A DNA stretch of 59,257 bases from Acidobacteriota bacterium (GCA_018268855.1 JAFDVR010000011.1:1-59257), one strand, 5' to 3'. Counted from the stretch's first letter, positions 42,209-52,784 are shown. Translations and numbers: made by a program. Notes: generated by a model not told the origin, from the letters alone.

Positions 42209-42655
42209 TTAGGCGGCCAGGCGTTCCATACCTGGGGAAAGTTGCACGGCGCGGACTACATCGGCAACGGTAAATAACGGAACATCCGTGATACCGGTAA
42301 TGTATTCCCGGCCGGAAGCAGAGAGCACCGCCTTTAGCATCTCCTGTGATTGTTGGGTGGAAAGGCCCAGATCTTCTTCCAGCATGTCGCGGGGACGGAC
42401 CGGAAAGCCGATCCCCTCATGCTCAACGAGATAGGTATAAACCAGCCCGGAAAGATAAGGATCAAAACCCTGTGTAGACATGCGCTCGATAAATGTTTCT
42501 ATCGATTCCCCGGCGCGGTCGCGCTGCATGCGATGCCGCCGCCTTCGCGCTGAGATGGCCAGGATCAGCAGACCAAGCCCAAGAAATCCGATGAGCAGAA
42601 ATAACGGGACGGCTTGTACTGCGACCCAGCCCTGAAACGTTTCCGGTACGGACAT
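42209..42655 (-). CDS. Membrane-anchored hypothetical protein
   Basis: A 148-residue protein: one membrane segment at about residues 15-34 (VPLFLLIGFLGLGLLILAIS), a basic patch (ARRRRHRMQRD), and a cytoplasmic helical domain with the text FIERMSTQGFDPYLSGLVYTYL and RDMLEEDLGLSTQQSQEMLKAVL. LEEDLGLS resembles acyl-carrier-type or DUF-like helical bundles, but the serine attachment motif is absent. No function assigned. It is 170 bases from moaA, divergent. Confidence 0.65.
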   Translation of the reverse strand: MSVPETFQGWVAVQAVPLFLLIGFLGLGLLILAISARRRRHRMQRDRAGESIETFIERMSTQGFDPYLSGLVYTYLVEHEGIGFPVRPRDMLEEDLGLSTQQSQEMLKAVLSASGREYITGITDVPLFTVADVVRAVQLSPGMERLAA

Positions 42656-42824
42656 AGTTGGCCCTCTGCAGCGACGAAGGTTCGCGCGTTTATAAAGGGA
42701 CGCTGAAAGATATACTGAAGATGTATCCTGCCGTATGGAGAAGGCGCGAATCGACAGCCAGCATCAAAGTAATCAACTTACCTGGCAACTGTCCCCTTAA
42801 TTACATGGGCATTCCCACTCCGCC

Positions 42825-43868
42825 ATGGCGATCCTATTTCCCATTCCGCCGGTCGCGCAGCCTGAATCCGTAGGCATTGCGGGTTTGTGCGATGCGCACG
42901 GACGCGCCATTGTGGACCTGCGGCTCTCCGTCACAGACCGGTGCAACTACCGGTGTGTGTATTGCCGCGACGAGGCAGAGGCGGGATTTGGCGAACTGAA
43001 GATCGAAGACTACGCCCGGCTTGTGAGGGCATTCGTCTCTTTAGGTATTGAAAAAGTGAGACTTACGGGTGGCGAGCCGCTGCTCCGAAGTGGACTGCTG
43101 GATCTTATTCGTGAAATTGCGGGAATGCGAACCCTTCATGGAAGGGAACTCGAGATTGCGCTGACCACGAATGGGCATCTATTGGAAACCATGGCAAAGC
43201 CGATGAAGGACGTGGGTCTATCCAGGGTGACTGTAAGCATGGATGCTGTTGATCCTGAAGTTTTTGCACGCATTACACGGGTACCCGGAAGTTATGAGCG
43301 TGTACTGGCTGGAGTACGGGCGGCAAAAGATGCGGGGCTGGAGCCGGTAAAGATCAATTGTGTGCTTTTGCGAGGATTTAACGACGATCAGATTGAAAAA
43401 TTCGGTGAATTTGCAAGGAAAGAAGGCATCATTCTGCGATTTATCGAGTTTATGCCATTAGAGGAGGGCAGGGTCTGGTCTCCTGAGGTGGTCGTGCGGG
43501 AATGCGAAATTGTTGAACGATTGGGCCGTGTCATGCCTTTGGTAGAGCTCCCTCCGAACCACAGCAGTGAGACAGCCCGGAGGTACGGATTTGCCGACGG
43601 AGTTGGCGAAATTGGCATTATTGCGCCTGTTTCGAGACCATTTTGCGGGCATTGCAGCCGTATCCGGCTGACAAGCGATGGCAAACTCCGCACCTGTCTT
43701 TTTTCTCAGACGGAACACGATATTGCAGGAAAAATGTTACGCGGTGCAACGAATGACGAACTCCGGACGTATATTCGTGAAACGGTTAACACAAAAGAGG
43801 CTCGGCACCATATAGGTGAGCCTGGCTTTCTGAAACCTTCGCGGAGCATGGTACATATTGGCGGATAG
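42825..43868 (+). CDS. moaA: GTP 3',8-cyclase
   Basis: MoaA is the radical-SAM enzyme that starts molybdenum cofactor synthesis, with MoaC completing the pterin. The 347-residue product has the radical-SAM cluster motif CNYRCVYC (Cys40, Cys44, Cys47), the second cluster in the C-terminal part (FCGHCSRIRLT and LRTCLF), the SAM-binding LTGGEPLLR, and the Gly-Gly C-terminus (VHIGG) needed for activity. No Moco riboswitch could be recognised in the 170-base leader. Start ATG 42825 lacks a clear ribosome site; a start at a later GTG is possible but less likely. Confidence 0.95.
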   Translation: MAILFPIPPVAQPESVGIAGLCDAHGRAIVDLRLSVTDRCNYRCVYCRDEAEAGFGELKIEDYARLVRAFVSLGIEKVRLTGGEPLLRSGLLDLIREIAGMRTLHGRELEIALTTNGHLLETMAKPMKDVGLSRVTVSMDAVDPEVFARITRVPGSYERVLAGVRAAKDAGLEPVKINCVLLRGFNDDQIEKFGEFARKEGIILRFIEFMPLEEGRVWSPEVVVRECEIVERLGRVMPLVELPPNHSSETARRYGFADGVGEIGIIAPVSRPFCGHCSRIRLTSDGKLRTCLFSQTEHDIAGKMLRGATNDELRTYIRETVNTKEARHHIGEPGFLKPSRSMVHIGG

Positions 43869-43883
43869 CTCAAGGAACGTCGC

Positions 43884-45038
43884 ATGGGTTTTCTGAAACG
43901 GAAAGACCGGATTGAACCGGTCGAAATTACGCGAAGCCTGCAAGAAGAGCACCTTCGTCTCTTCCATGACGTAGCGCGCGAGATCACCAGCACGTTAAGC
44001 CTGGAAACGGTGCTTACCACCATCATGACGCGGATGGCCCAGTTCTTTGGGCCGGAACGGTGGTCGATGCTGCTGGTGGATGAAGAGAAGAACGACCTGT
44101 TTTATGCGATCGCCGTAGGTGAAGATTCCGAGAGCCTGAAGGGCCTGCGAGTGCCAATGGGGGAAGGCGTTGCCGGATGGGTGGCTGGAACGGGCAATCC
44201 ACTGGTTGTGCCGAATGTGAATCTGGATGCACGATGGAAAGCGTACGCTGCGGCGCATCCCGAACTGAATATCCAATCCATTGCATGTGTACCTGTACGA
44301 TCGGCAGACAAGGTGCTAGGCGCTATCCAGTTGCTGAACTCCAAGTTCGATCTGCTAGGTGAATATTCCCTTTCGTTTCTGCGCATGCTGTGCGATTTCG
44401 CGGCGATTGCGATTCAGAATGCAGACCGGATGAAGCAGATTCGCGAATTGTCGATTACCGATGACGTGACAGGACTCTTCAATGCCCGGCATCTCTACGC
44501 AACGCTGGAGGAAGTTGTTCGTGAACAGGAGAAGTTCAGTCTGCTGTTCATCGATCTGGACAAGTTCAAGAGTGTGAATGACACCTATGGACATCTGATT
44601 GGTAGCCGTCTACTCGCAGAGGTAGGCAATTTGCTGAAACGATTTATTGGTCCAACCAATGCTGGATTCCGCTATGGCGGTGATGAGTTTGTGGTGATGC
44701 TGCGCGATATGGACAAACAGCGCGCTATCCAGTTCACCAGCGAGATATACAAAAAGCTCCGCACTACTCCGTTTCTTGAAGCTGCCGGCATGAGCCTGCA
44801 TGTGAAAGGCAGCTTCGGATTGGCGTCGTATCCAGAGGACGGCGGATCCATCCAGGAGATTATTCGTGCGGCGGACACGATGATGTACGACGTGAAGGCC
44901 AAGACGCGTGACAATCTGGCTGTGGCTGGACTGGGTTTGATGTTCGGCGAACAGGGGCTAGCTTCTCAGCCCGAATCATTACAGAAGCTAACGCCGTCGT
45001 TGCTGGATATGGTGCTTGCCGTATCGGCTACCCGGTAA
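43884..45038 (+). CDS. GAF-GGDEF diguanylate cyclase
   Basis: A 384-residue soluble signalling protein that should synthesise c-di-GMP. A GAF sensory domain spans about residues 30-180 (REITSTLSLETVLTTIM, VPMGEGVAGWVAGTG), and the GGDEF domain follows (ITDDVTGLFNARHLY, FIDLDKFKSVNDTYGH, FRYGGDEFV at 263-270). The active-site motif is intact. The inhibitory I-site RxxD is not present five residues before the motif, so product inhibition should be weak. The C-terminal 50 residues are an uncharacterised tail. It starts 16 bases after moaA and is probably co-transcribed. Confidence 0.92.
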   Translation: MGFLKRKDRIEPVEITRSLQEEHLRLFHDVAREITSTLSLETVLTTIMTRMAQFFGPERWSMLLVDEEKNDLFYAIAVGEDSESLKGLRVPMGEGVAGWVAGTGNPLVVPNVNLDARWKAYAAAHPELNIQSIACVPVRSADKVLGAIQLLNSKFDLLGEYSLSFLRMLCDFAAIAIQNADRMKQIRELSITDDVTGLFNARHLYATLEEVVREQEKFSLLFIDLDKFKSVNDTYGHLIGSRLLAEVGNLLKRFIGPTNAGFRYGGDEFVVMLRDMDKQRAIQFTSEIYKKLRTTPFLEAAGMSLHVKGSFGLASYPEDGGSIQEIIRAADTMMYDVKAKTRDNLAVAGLGLMFGEQGLASQPESLQKLTPSLLDMVLAVSATR

Positions 45039-45050
45039 AACATGCGGTGA

Positions 45051-46070
45051 TTACCGTGGTCCGCGTGTTTCCAGCCTGGGTTTGCGGCGCTCCTGCGGCA
45101 GAATGGCATCACGATTCTCCGGAGCGGCGGGATGTACGCCGAAATCCCAGACACTGAGATTGAGCGTCTGGTCGTTAATGATCTCGATGAGTACATATTC
45201 GCCGAAGAGCAGCGGCTGTTTGGGAACAACTTTGAGCCAGTAGCCACCGGGCAGAAGCGTCTGCGTGGTCTCCACCACATCCTGATTCATCTTTCCTGAA
45301 CCGATGAGATTGGTTTCAAACGAAGTAACGATGCGGACGTCCTGCCGCACGTCGCATTGGACGATGACATAGCGACTATTGGGTGAGACGCGTTCTGGTT
45401 TACGGTCGGCTGCCCCGGTCTTTACCTGGAAAGCTCCGGCGGGCGCTTCGTCGTCGGCGTCCTGGGGTGAATCGACGCGAATATAGAAATCGGGCCTATC
45501 GACATGCATCTGTGCGGAGGCGCGTTGGCCCTTGATCTCCACAAGCTGGTGCGCATGCGCGAAGGGATTGATCGTTTGCAGGATGATGTTATGTGCGGTC
45601 TGACGGTTGAGGTCGCCTTCTGTCTGCGTGAGAGGGACAAGCTGCGGTGTGCCGCGGAAGATGTCGAGCGCGAGCACACTTTCTCTCTCCGGCAGATGAA
45701 GATTTGGCGCTACTTCCGGTACCCGCTCCGTGCGTTCGCGCTCTTCGCGTGCAAGCTCAGGATCGAGGATAGGTGTGCGTGGAGCGTTTGGATCGCTGAG
45801 TTGCGCCCAGGATTGTGTCTTAATCAGGTCGACCAACTCCAGGGGAATCTCTTCCTGATGCCCGGCGCGCTCGGCGGAGCGATAGACCACGACAGAACCC
45901 TGTACGTGATAAGAGAGGACGATTTGGTAGGAACCGTCTTTGAGATAAAGGCGCGTGCGGTGAGAGGCATCCTGGTTCTCCTGCACTGGCGCAGGCGCGA
46001 TAGAGCGGTGTTGCGCCGGAAGTGTGGCGGGCAGCAAAAACAGGGTAGCGGCAATGCGGAGAAACTTCAC
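45051..46070 (-). CDS. Exported hypothetical protein
   Basis: A 339-residue protein with a signal peptide (MKFLRIAATLFLLPATLPAQ) and a mature region rich in charged and Pro residues. The text THRTRLYLKDGSYQIVLSYHVQGSVVVYRSA is a beta-rich segment, and GYWLKVVPKQPLLFGEYVLIEI resembles a carbohydrate-binding or Ig-like strand pattern near residues 285-310. No catalytic residues recognised. It is common in this group by impression only. Convergent with the GGDEF gene, 12 bases apart. Confidence 0.68.
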   Translation of the reverse strand: MKFLRIAATLFLLPATLPAQHRSIAPAPVQENQDASHRTRLYLKDGSYQIVLSYHVQGSVVVYRSAERAGHQEEIPLELVDLIKTQSWAQLSDPNAPRTPILDPELAREERERTERVPEVAPNLHLPERESVLALDIFRGTPQLVPLTQTEGDLNRQTAHNIILQTINPFAHAHQLVEIKGQRASAQMHVDRPDFYIRVDSPQDADDEAPAGAFQVKTGAADRKPERVSPNSRYVIVQCDVRQDVRIVTSFETNLIGSGKMNQDVVETTQTLLPGGYWLKVVPKQPLLFGEYVLIEIINDQTLNLSVWDFGVHPAAPENRDAILPQERRKPRLETRGPR

Positions 46071-46109
46071 GGCAGAAGTTTAGACGCTGGATGCGGTATT
46101 CTCGCTGCT

Positions 46110-46973
46110 ATGTTCAGACCCCGACCTCTAATCGCCTTTCTATTGGGAGCATCGTTGACGCTTGCTCTGCGCGCGCAGGATGTGCCTCATACCGATGCCC
46201 ACCCTGCCACTCCGGTTGAAAACAAAACCACAACTGCTGAGCCAGACGCGCGACAAATTCTTGTGCAAATGATCCAGTGGGACAGAAAAGCGATGGGTGC
46301 GGTGACACCGGAGAATCCGCATGGATTGAAGTGGGAATTTACGCCGACCGGATCGGTCAACAACACGGCCAGGGGACAGGAGGTGGTGATGACGGGCATC
46401 GTCTACCACGCGCCTATCAACAACCAATGGAACGTGATCGTTTGGCAACTGGATAAGCCTGGACCGGCGATGCAGTACCGCAATGTGTGGGCTAACCGGC
46501 AAGGTGTGCTGTGGCGCAATCGTCCGCCGGGAGAAGCGCAGGAGGCGATGGCAGGAGAAGGTTCCATCGGGTTCAAATTCGGCGGAGCGAAAGGCGAAGC
46601 ATATCGTTATATGCTGCTGTCCGATGACAAAAAGACGGCGATCTACGGCGTTGCGGTGCCATTCCCGATTGAGCAGAAGCAGGGCAAGTGCCGTGTGGAA
46701 CTTCGACTGGGGTCGAAGGACGGCCGCAGCCTGGTCCTTCTCGGAGAGGGTTTTCCGGCGACTTCGCTTGTGCATCTGAATGTGGCTACCGCAGGCAAGA
46801 CAACAGAGCAGGACATCCACACCGATGCGAAGGGAGTGTTTGTAACAGGCCTCTTGCCTCCCGGAACAGACCAGGAGAGTGGGACACGCGAGCTGACGTT
46901 CTCTTCTGTGGCGGGTGGATGTTCGCTGCATTTTAGCCAGCCATGGGGAAAAGGTAGCTATGAGCGCCAGTAG
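46110..46973 (+). CDS. Exported hypothetical protein
   Basis: A 287-residue protein whose signal peptide is MFRPRPLIAFLLGASLTLALRAQ. The mature region (TARGQEVVMTGIVYHAPINNQWNVIV, GFKFGGAKGEAYRYMLLSDD, GVAVPFPIEQKQGKCRVELRLG, FPATSLVHLNVATAGKTTEQDI) looks beta-rich and extracytoplasmic, with one possible disulphide. The start at 46110 is the first ATG that gives the signal peptide; a much longer frame upstream is antisense to the divergent gene. Function unknown. An 18-bp hairpin follows 9 bases after its stop. Confidence 0.68.
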   Translation: MFRPRPLIAFLLGASLTLALRAQDVPHTDAHPATPVENKTTTAEPDARQILVQMIQWDRKAMGAVTPENPHGLKWEFTPTGSVNNTARGQEVVMTGIVYHAPINNQWNVIVWQLDKPGPAMQYRNVWANRQGVLWRNRPPGEAQEAMAGEGSIGFKFGGAKGEAYRYMLLSDDKKTAIYGVAVPFPIEQKQGKCRVELRLGSKDGRSLVLLGEGFPATSLVHLNVATAGKTTEQDIHTDAKGVFVTGLLPPGTDQESGTRELTFSSVAGGCSLHFSQPWGKGSYERQ

Positions 46974-46982
46974 ATTGTTCAG

Positions 46983-47022
46983 ATAAACAAACATGCAACC
47001 CGAAGGTTGCATGTTTGTTTAT
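46983..47022. promoter_or_regulatory. Long hairpin with ArsR-operator-like core
   Basis: ATAAACAAACATGCAACC pairs with GGTTGCATGTTTGTTTAT over 18 bp around CGAA. As RNA it can end transcription of the upstream gene. Its core ATGCAACC-4-GGTTGCAT equals the palindrome at 47034-47051, so it probably is also a repressor site. Confidence 0.6.
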
Positions 47023-47033
47023 GTGGGACTAAT

Positions 47034-47051
47034 ATGCAACCTGGAGGTTGC
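47034..47051. promoter_or_regulatory. Second operator-like palindrome containing the ribosome site
   Basis: ATGCAACC-TGGA-GGTTGC repeats the core of the first hairpin, 41 bases on (four helix turns). The GGAGG of the SRPBCC ribosome site lies in its loop and right arm, so the same dyad may act as DNA operator and as RNA lock on translation. Confidence 0.55.
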
Positions 47052-47056
47052 CTGTT

Positions 47057-47512
47057 ATGTCTACGGACCGTATTGAGAAGCAGATCGAGTTGAAAGCCCC
47101 GCTCACTCGCGTGTGGGAAGCGATCACAGAGGCTCGCCAGTTTGGCGAGTGGTTCCGGGTGAAGTTCGATAAGCCCTTCGCGATTGGAGAAGAGGCGAGC
47201 GGCCAAATCCTGCATCCCGGTTACGAGCATCTGACGTGGCGGGCAAACATCGTCGCCATTGAACCGCAGAAGCGGTTTGCGTTTACCTGGCACCCGTACG
47301 GCATCGATCCACATGTGGACTATTCCACAGAGGAGCCGACCCTGGTGGAGTTTTTGCTGGAACCGATGCAGGATGGCGGCACGCGGCTCACGGTGATTGA
47401 ATCCGGCTTTGACAAGGTGCCGGCACACCGCCGCCATGAGGCCTTCCGCATGAACAGCAACGGTTGGACGCAGCAGATGAAGAACATTGAAGCCTATGTC
47501 GCGCAGGGATGA
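47057..47512 (+). CDS. SRPBCC/AHSA1-domain protein, second locus
   Basis: A 151-residue START-like protein: STDRIEKQIELKAPLTRVWEAITEARQFGEWF opens the fold, then HLTWRANIVAIEPQKRFAFTW and a final helix (GWTQQMKNIEAYVAQG). It is less related in text to the SRPBCC protein at 26548-27009 than that family in general, so this is a separate locus rather than a recent copy. ATG 47057 has GGAGG nine bases before it. It overlaps the following arsR by 17 bases, so the two are coupled. Confidence 0.88.
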   Translation: MSTDRIEKQIELKAPLTRVWEAITEARQFGEWFRVKFDKPFAIGEEASGQILHPGYEHLTWRANIVAIEPQKRFAFTWHPYGIDPHVDYSTEEPTLVEFLLEPMQDGGTRLTVIESGFDKVPAHRRHEAFRMNSNGWTQQMKNIEAYVAQG

Positions 47513-47831
47513 CGCAGTACGCAGGAGGTCTGTTCCGGTTTTTGCCGCGCTGGGCGATGAGACGCGCCTGCTGCTGATTGGCCGATTGCAGCGTGGCGAG
47601 AAGATGTCGCTCACGCGGCTGACTGAGGGGATAGATCTGACCCGGCAGGCGGTGGCGAAGCATGTCCGCGTGCTGGAAAAGGCGCGGCTGGTGAGGTGCA
47701 GCCGCATTGGCCGCGAGACACTGGTGGAATTGACGCCGGAGCGGATGGAGGAAGCTGCGGCTTATCTGCGGAGCGTTTCTGAGCAGTGGGATGATGCCTT
47801 GGGACGGTTGAAGGCGTTTGTGGAGAGCTAA
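47496..47831 (+). CDS. ArsR-family repressor, second locus
   Basis: A 111-residue winged-helix regulator: FAALGDETRLLLIGRLQRGE, then LTRLTEGIDLTRQAVAKHVRVLEKARLV with recognition helix, and the wing CSRIGRETLVELTPE. No metal-binding Cys. It is the last gene in a two-gene operon behind an SRPBCC gene, the reverse order of the locus at 26.5-27.4 kb. It likely represses through the two palindromes at 46983-47051. ATG 47496 is used because MSRRDDAVRR reads through; the TTG at 47487 is open too. Confidence 0.9.
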   Translation: MSRRDDAVRRRSVPVFAALGDETRLLLIGRLQRGEKMSLTRLTEGIDLTRQAVAKHVRVLEKARLVRCSRIGRETLVELTPERMEEAAAYLRSVSEQWDDALGRLKAFVES

Positions 47832-48191
47832 GGTTGGAAAGGAAGCCCGGTGTAAGCCATGTAAGCTTCACTCACGGAATTTTGCAGACCTGTCAAATCT
47901 TCCTGAACGATTCCCCACACTCTTCTATTTACCATTCTGTCGTATTCATGACGCACTATATTTCCGAACGTCCGAATAGGCCTCCATTGCACATTCGGGC
48001 AGAGTTCCTCAGCATCTTCTCCAAGTCGTTTGGCTGCTTCGCTAATGACAAGAAGCATGCGTTCCACGGCAGCCTGAGTTTTTGCGGTCTTGCTCGTACT
48101 CGTTGAAATTCATGCCGGAGAGGAAAGAGTCAATCTCCGAAATGGCCTGAAGGATGTGCTCCATGTATTCAGCAGCCCGTTCAGAAGGCAC
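47828..48191 (-). pseudogene. HepT-like toxin gene, broken by one inserted A
   Basis: HepT is the RNase-like toxin of the HepT/MNT system. From GTG 48191 the frame reads PSERAAEYMEHILQAISEID and ends after NFNEYEQDRK; the C-terminal half (TQAAVERMLLVISEAAKRLGE, VQWRPIRTFGNIVRHEYDRM) is in the next frame. Removing one A from the A5 run at 48079-48083 joins them without a break into a normal HepT of about 115 residues. HEY of the RxnHxY motif is kept, but a Gly stands where most relatives have the Arg. The gene overlaps mntA by 11 bases, as usual. The product as it stands is probably non-functional unless the run is a sequencing error. Confidence 0.75.
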
Positions 48192-48477
48192 TCACTGCCT
48201 CCGCTTCCGCGCGCTGTCTGATCCGCGGCTTCAACGCATACTGTTCGATGAAATCCACATCGCGGCCAAGTAAATCTTCCATGGCGATTTTCATCTTTGC
48301 GAGATCCAGAAGCGAGAGAACTCGCTCATCATCAAATTCCGCCATTAAATCCACATCTGAATCGGGACGTTGTTCTCCGCGGGCCACAGAGCCGAAGAGG
48401 CGCAAGTGAACGATACCGGCGGCTTTGAGCTGCGGTTCGTGTTCGCGCAGGATACGGAGGACCTCTTCGCGATTCAT
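48181..48477 (-). CDS. mntA: MNT-type nucleotidyltransferase antitoxin
   Basis: A 98-residue minimal nucleotidyltransferase, the antitoxin of HepT/MNT modules, which modifies HepT by AMPylation in studied cases. The motif HLRLFGSVARGE with Gly29-Ser30 and DSDVDLMAEF (catalytic Asp41 and Asp43) is intact. The start ATG 48477 is preferred over 48495. It has no strong ribosome site. It should be active, while its HepT partner is frameshifted. The C-terminus overlaps the hepT start. Confidence 0.88.
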   Translation of the reverse strand: MNREEVLRILREHEPQLKAAGIVHLRLFGSVARGEQRPDSDVDLMAEFDDERVLSLLDLAKMKIAMEDLLGRDVDFIEQYALKPRIRQRAEAEAVSAF

Positions 48478-48502
48478 AAGGTGATTTTCCCACATTCCGT
48501 AA

Positions 48503-50251
<1,749 letters not shown>

Positions 50252-50254
50252 GCA

Positions 50255-51802
50255 ATGCCAGTTATTGATTTTGAGCAGATAAATACCGCGGAGTTTCACC
50301 CACATGCAAATGTGTGCATTGTGGGGGGAGGAATTGCGGGTTTGCTGCTTGCTTTTAAATTGGGCAAAGCAGGCACAGACGTTCTTCTCCTTGAAGCGGG
50401 TGGAACATCGCTGGAAGAACGCAGCCAGAACCTGTATGCCGCTGAGATGGCCAATGCCGTGCATGTGGGCACCATGCAAGGCCGATTTCGCACCTTAGGC
50501 GGATCATCTATTCGTTGGGGCGGACAGTTGTTGCCGTATACCGAGGATGTACTGCATCCTCCACCTGAAACCGGGTTGCCGCAGTGGCCCATTGCATTTG
50601 AGGAGATTGCCCCCTACTTCGATGAGGTAGTTGCATTGCTCGGAGCGAATGAGCTGCCGTTCGATGCATCTTTATTGAACACACTGGGTTTGGAAAAAGC
50701 AGGTTTCAACGAACAGATCAGGCTGCGGTTTTCCAAATGGCTGCCCTTTTCCCGCCGCAATCTCACCAACACAGTGGGCAAGCAAGTGGCAGCTATGAGC
50801 AATGTGCGCATTGTCACGCATGCCAATGTGTTGCGGTTTGTTCGGCAGGAGGATCGCATCACAGCTGCAGAGATTAGAGACTACAGCGGCCACGCTGCAA
50901 TAGTAACCGCAGATACATTTGTCCTCTCCGCCGGCACAATCGAATCCTCTCGCATCATGCTTCTATCGGGTCTTGGCGGCAATCAGACAGGCCGCTATTT
51001 TCACGATCACATCTCGGTCCCTGTAGGAGAGTTCACTGGCAGAGCACGCACGGAGTGGCTTCGCCGTCTTGGTCCATTTTTTGTTGAAGGAAATTTGCAC
51101 ACGTGCAAGCTGGAGGCTTCGAGTTCTCTACGAAAGCAGCACGGGATGCTTGCAGTGATGGCGCACATCGTTATCCAGGAGCCGGAGGATTCCGGGATGG
51201 CAGCAATCCGGAACTTTCTGCGGGCTCTTCAGCATAGGAAGTCAGGCGAGGGTGTGCGATGCATCGCTCCCCTTTTGCGAGGTTCCCTGGATGTTGCGCG
51301 ACTTCTTTGGTCTACGAAGGTGCGTAAGCGCCGGTCTGTAAGTAAGCGCGCTCGCGTTCTGCTTGCCATCGATCTTGAACAGGAACCCTCTACGGAGAAC
51401 TGCATCCGGCTCTCAGAAGAGAAAGACCCCATCGGTATGCAGCGGGCCGTTGTGCAGTGGGCAGTCAGTCCACGCGAACGCCGTACTGTGGCGCAGTTTG
51501 CGCATCATCTTCGTACGGCTATGCAGGAAGCCGGCCTTCCTGAGCCGCAATGGTTTGATGGCGTTCTAAACGCAGAGATATGCACGCGCGAGTTCAGCGA
51601 TACCTTTCATGCGATGGGTGGTCTTCGCATGGGCACCGATGTTGCGTCCTCGGTAGTGGATCGCGATCTACGCGTGCACGAGACAGAAAATCTTTATATT
51701 GCAAGCTGCGCAGTTTATCCGACCGGCGGCAGCTCCAATCCCACCTTTACTCTTGGAGCGCTCACACTTCGTCTTGCGGACCATCTTCTCAAAGGGAAGT
51801 GA
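50255..51802 (+). CDS. GMC-family FAD oxidoreductase
   Basis: A 515-residue FAD-dependent oxidoreductase. The N-terminal dinucleotide motif is ANVCIVGGGIAGLLLAFKLG (residues 18-37) with LLLEAGG; the central FAD loop is GGSSIRWGGQLLP; the C-terminal signature FHAMGGLRMG and YPTGGSSNPTFTLGALTLRLAD closes the active site with the His. Relatives oxidise alcohols, sugars or sterols. It follows pyrG by 4 bases but is unlikely to be related by function, and it converges on an aldo/keto reductase. Such GMC/AKR pairs occur near polysaccharide or sugar-modification genes. Confidence 0.88.
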   Translation: MPVIDFEQINTAEFHPHANVCIVGGGIAGLLLAFKLGKAGTDVLLLEAGGTSLEERSQNLYAAEMANAVHVGTMQGRFRTLGGSSIRWGGQLLPYTEDVLHPPPETGLPQWPIAFEEIAPYFDEVVALLGANELPFDASLLNTLGLEKAGFNEQIRLRFSKWLPFSRRNLTNTVGKQVAAMSNVRIVTHANVLRFVRQEDRITAAEIRDYSGHAAIVTADTFVLSAGTIESSRIMLLSGLGGNQTGRYFHDHISVPVGEFTGRARTEWLRRLGPFFVEGNLHTCKLEASSSLRKQHGMLAVMAHIVIQEPEDSGMAAIRNFLRALQHRKSGEGVRCIAPLLRGSLDVARLLWSTKVRKRRSVSKRARVLLAIDLEQEPSTENCIRLSEEKDPIGMQRAVVQWAVSPRERRTVAQFAHHLRTAMQEAGLPEPQWFDGVLNAEICTREFSDTFHAMGGLRMGTDVASSVVDRDLRVHETENLYIASCAVYPTGGSSNPTFTLGALTLRLADHLLKGK

Positions 51803-51806
51803 TCGC

Positions 51807-52784
51807 TTAGTGCAAGCCCAGCGCTGCACCTAATAAAGAGATTTCATTTTCTGTGAACCGGTCCGCTTCTATCGCATGCAGGTTACTCCGCAGATTGGAA
51901 GGACTCATCATTGAGACAATCACGGAGGCAATGGCTCCGCTTTGCGTCAGAGCACGGAGAATAATCTCTGGCATCAGCAATGGACCGCCCGCAATAAGTT
52001 TTGCTTTTAGCTCGGATGAAACATCCGCGCGTTCGCGAAGCGCTTCGATTCTGCGTTGCGTCTCGGCCACTCCATGCGGTCCACCGAAAGCATGATTGGC
52101 TACCAGCGATATCCGACTCGGATCAAATGCAGACGCGATCTGCATCAATGCAGGATCGAATACATTACAGGCAAATTGGCCGTGTGTAAGAACGGAAGGC
52201 GGGCTTTGTGCATAGGCCCGCAGCGTTTCGCCTGGTCCCGAGATGCCAGCCACCTTAATCTTCCCTTCGGCGCGCATCTTCTCTAGTTCGGCTAGTAGAT
52301 CGTCCTGTTGTATCGCAGAAGGTGGCGCGGCATGCAGAAGCAGTATGTCCACTGCATCGACATGAAGTTTGCGAAGGCTTGTTTCCAGGCTGGAGCGAAG
52401 CACTCCGATAGAAAATTGTCCTGCAACAAACTGGGTCCCTGCGGCCTTACGTGCCGGCTTACGCAGCGCAGGAAATGCTTGCACTGCTTTGCGTGCGACA
52501 GGCAGCAGCGCAGCCTTCCATCCACTGCGCTGAACAGGAAGGATCCCAAACTTTGTGCAGATAACTACATTATTTCGACGATCACGGATAAATTCCCCGA
52601 GCACCGTTTCGGCTTCGCCGCCACCATAGGAACGTGCAACATCAAAAAAATTGATGCCTGCGTCGAATGCCTGATGCATGGCGCGCAAAGAATCCGCGCG
52701 GCCTGTTCTCCCCATTACTGCTGAGCATCCAAAGCCCAACACTGAAATGGATTTATTGAGACTAGGTACCGCGCGATAACGCAT
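51807..52784 (-). CDS. Aldo/keto reductase
   Basis: A 325-residue NADPH-dependent reductase with the AKR TIM barrel. The catalytic Asp-Tyr are in FDVARSYGGGEAETVLGE, Lys in VVICTKFG, and the His-like region in VDILLLHAAPPSAI. The NADPH-binding C-terminus shows weaker text (ASVIVSMMSPSNLRSNL). Substrate unknown. It is convergent with the GMC oxidoreductase gene, only 4 bases apart, with no hairpin between, so their transcripts must overlap. Confidence 0.88.
   Translation of the reverse strand: MRYRAVPSLNKSISVLGFGCSAVMGRTGRADSLRAMHQAFDAGINFFDVARSYGGGEAETVLGEFIRDRRNNVVICTKFGILPVQRSGWKAALLPVARKAVQAFPALRKPARKAAGTQFVAGQFSIGVLRSSLETSLRKLHVDAVDILLLHAAPPSAIQQDDLLAELEKMRAEGKIKVAGISGPGETLRAYAQSPPSVLTHGQFACNVFDPALMQIASAFDPSRISLVANHAFGGPHGVAETQRRIEALRERADVSSELKAKLIAGGPLLMPEIILRALTQSGAIASVIVSMMSPSNLRSNLHAIEADRFTENEISLLGAALGLH

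Noticed and set aside
42656..42824. Moco riboswitch before moaA
   Set aside because: No recognisable riboswitch core or matching stems could be found by eye in the 170-base leader.
45504..46109. N-terminal extension of the exported protein at 46110
   Set aside because: It is antisense to the divergent exported gene and places the signal peptide in the middle of the protein.
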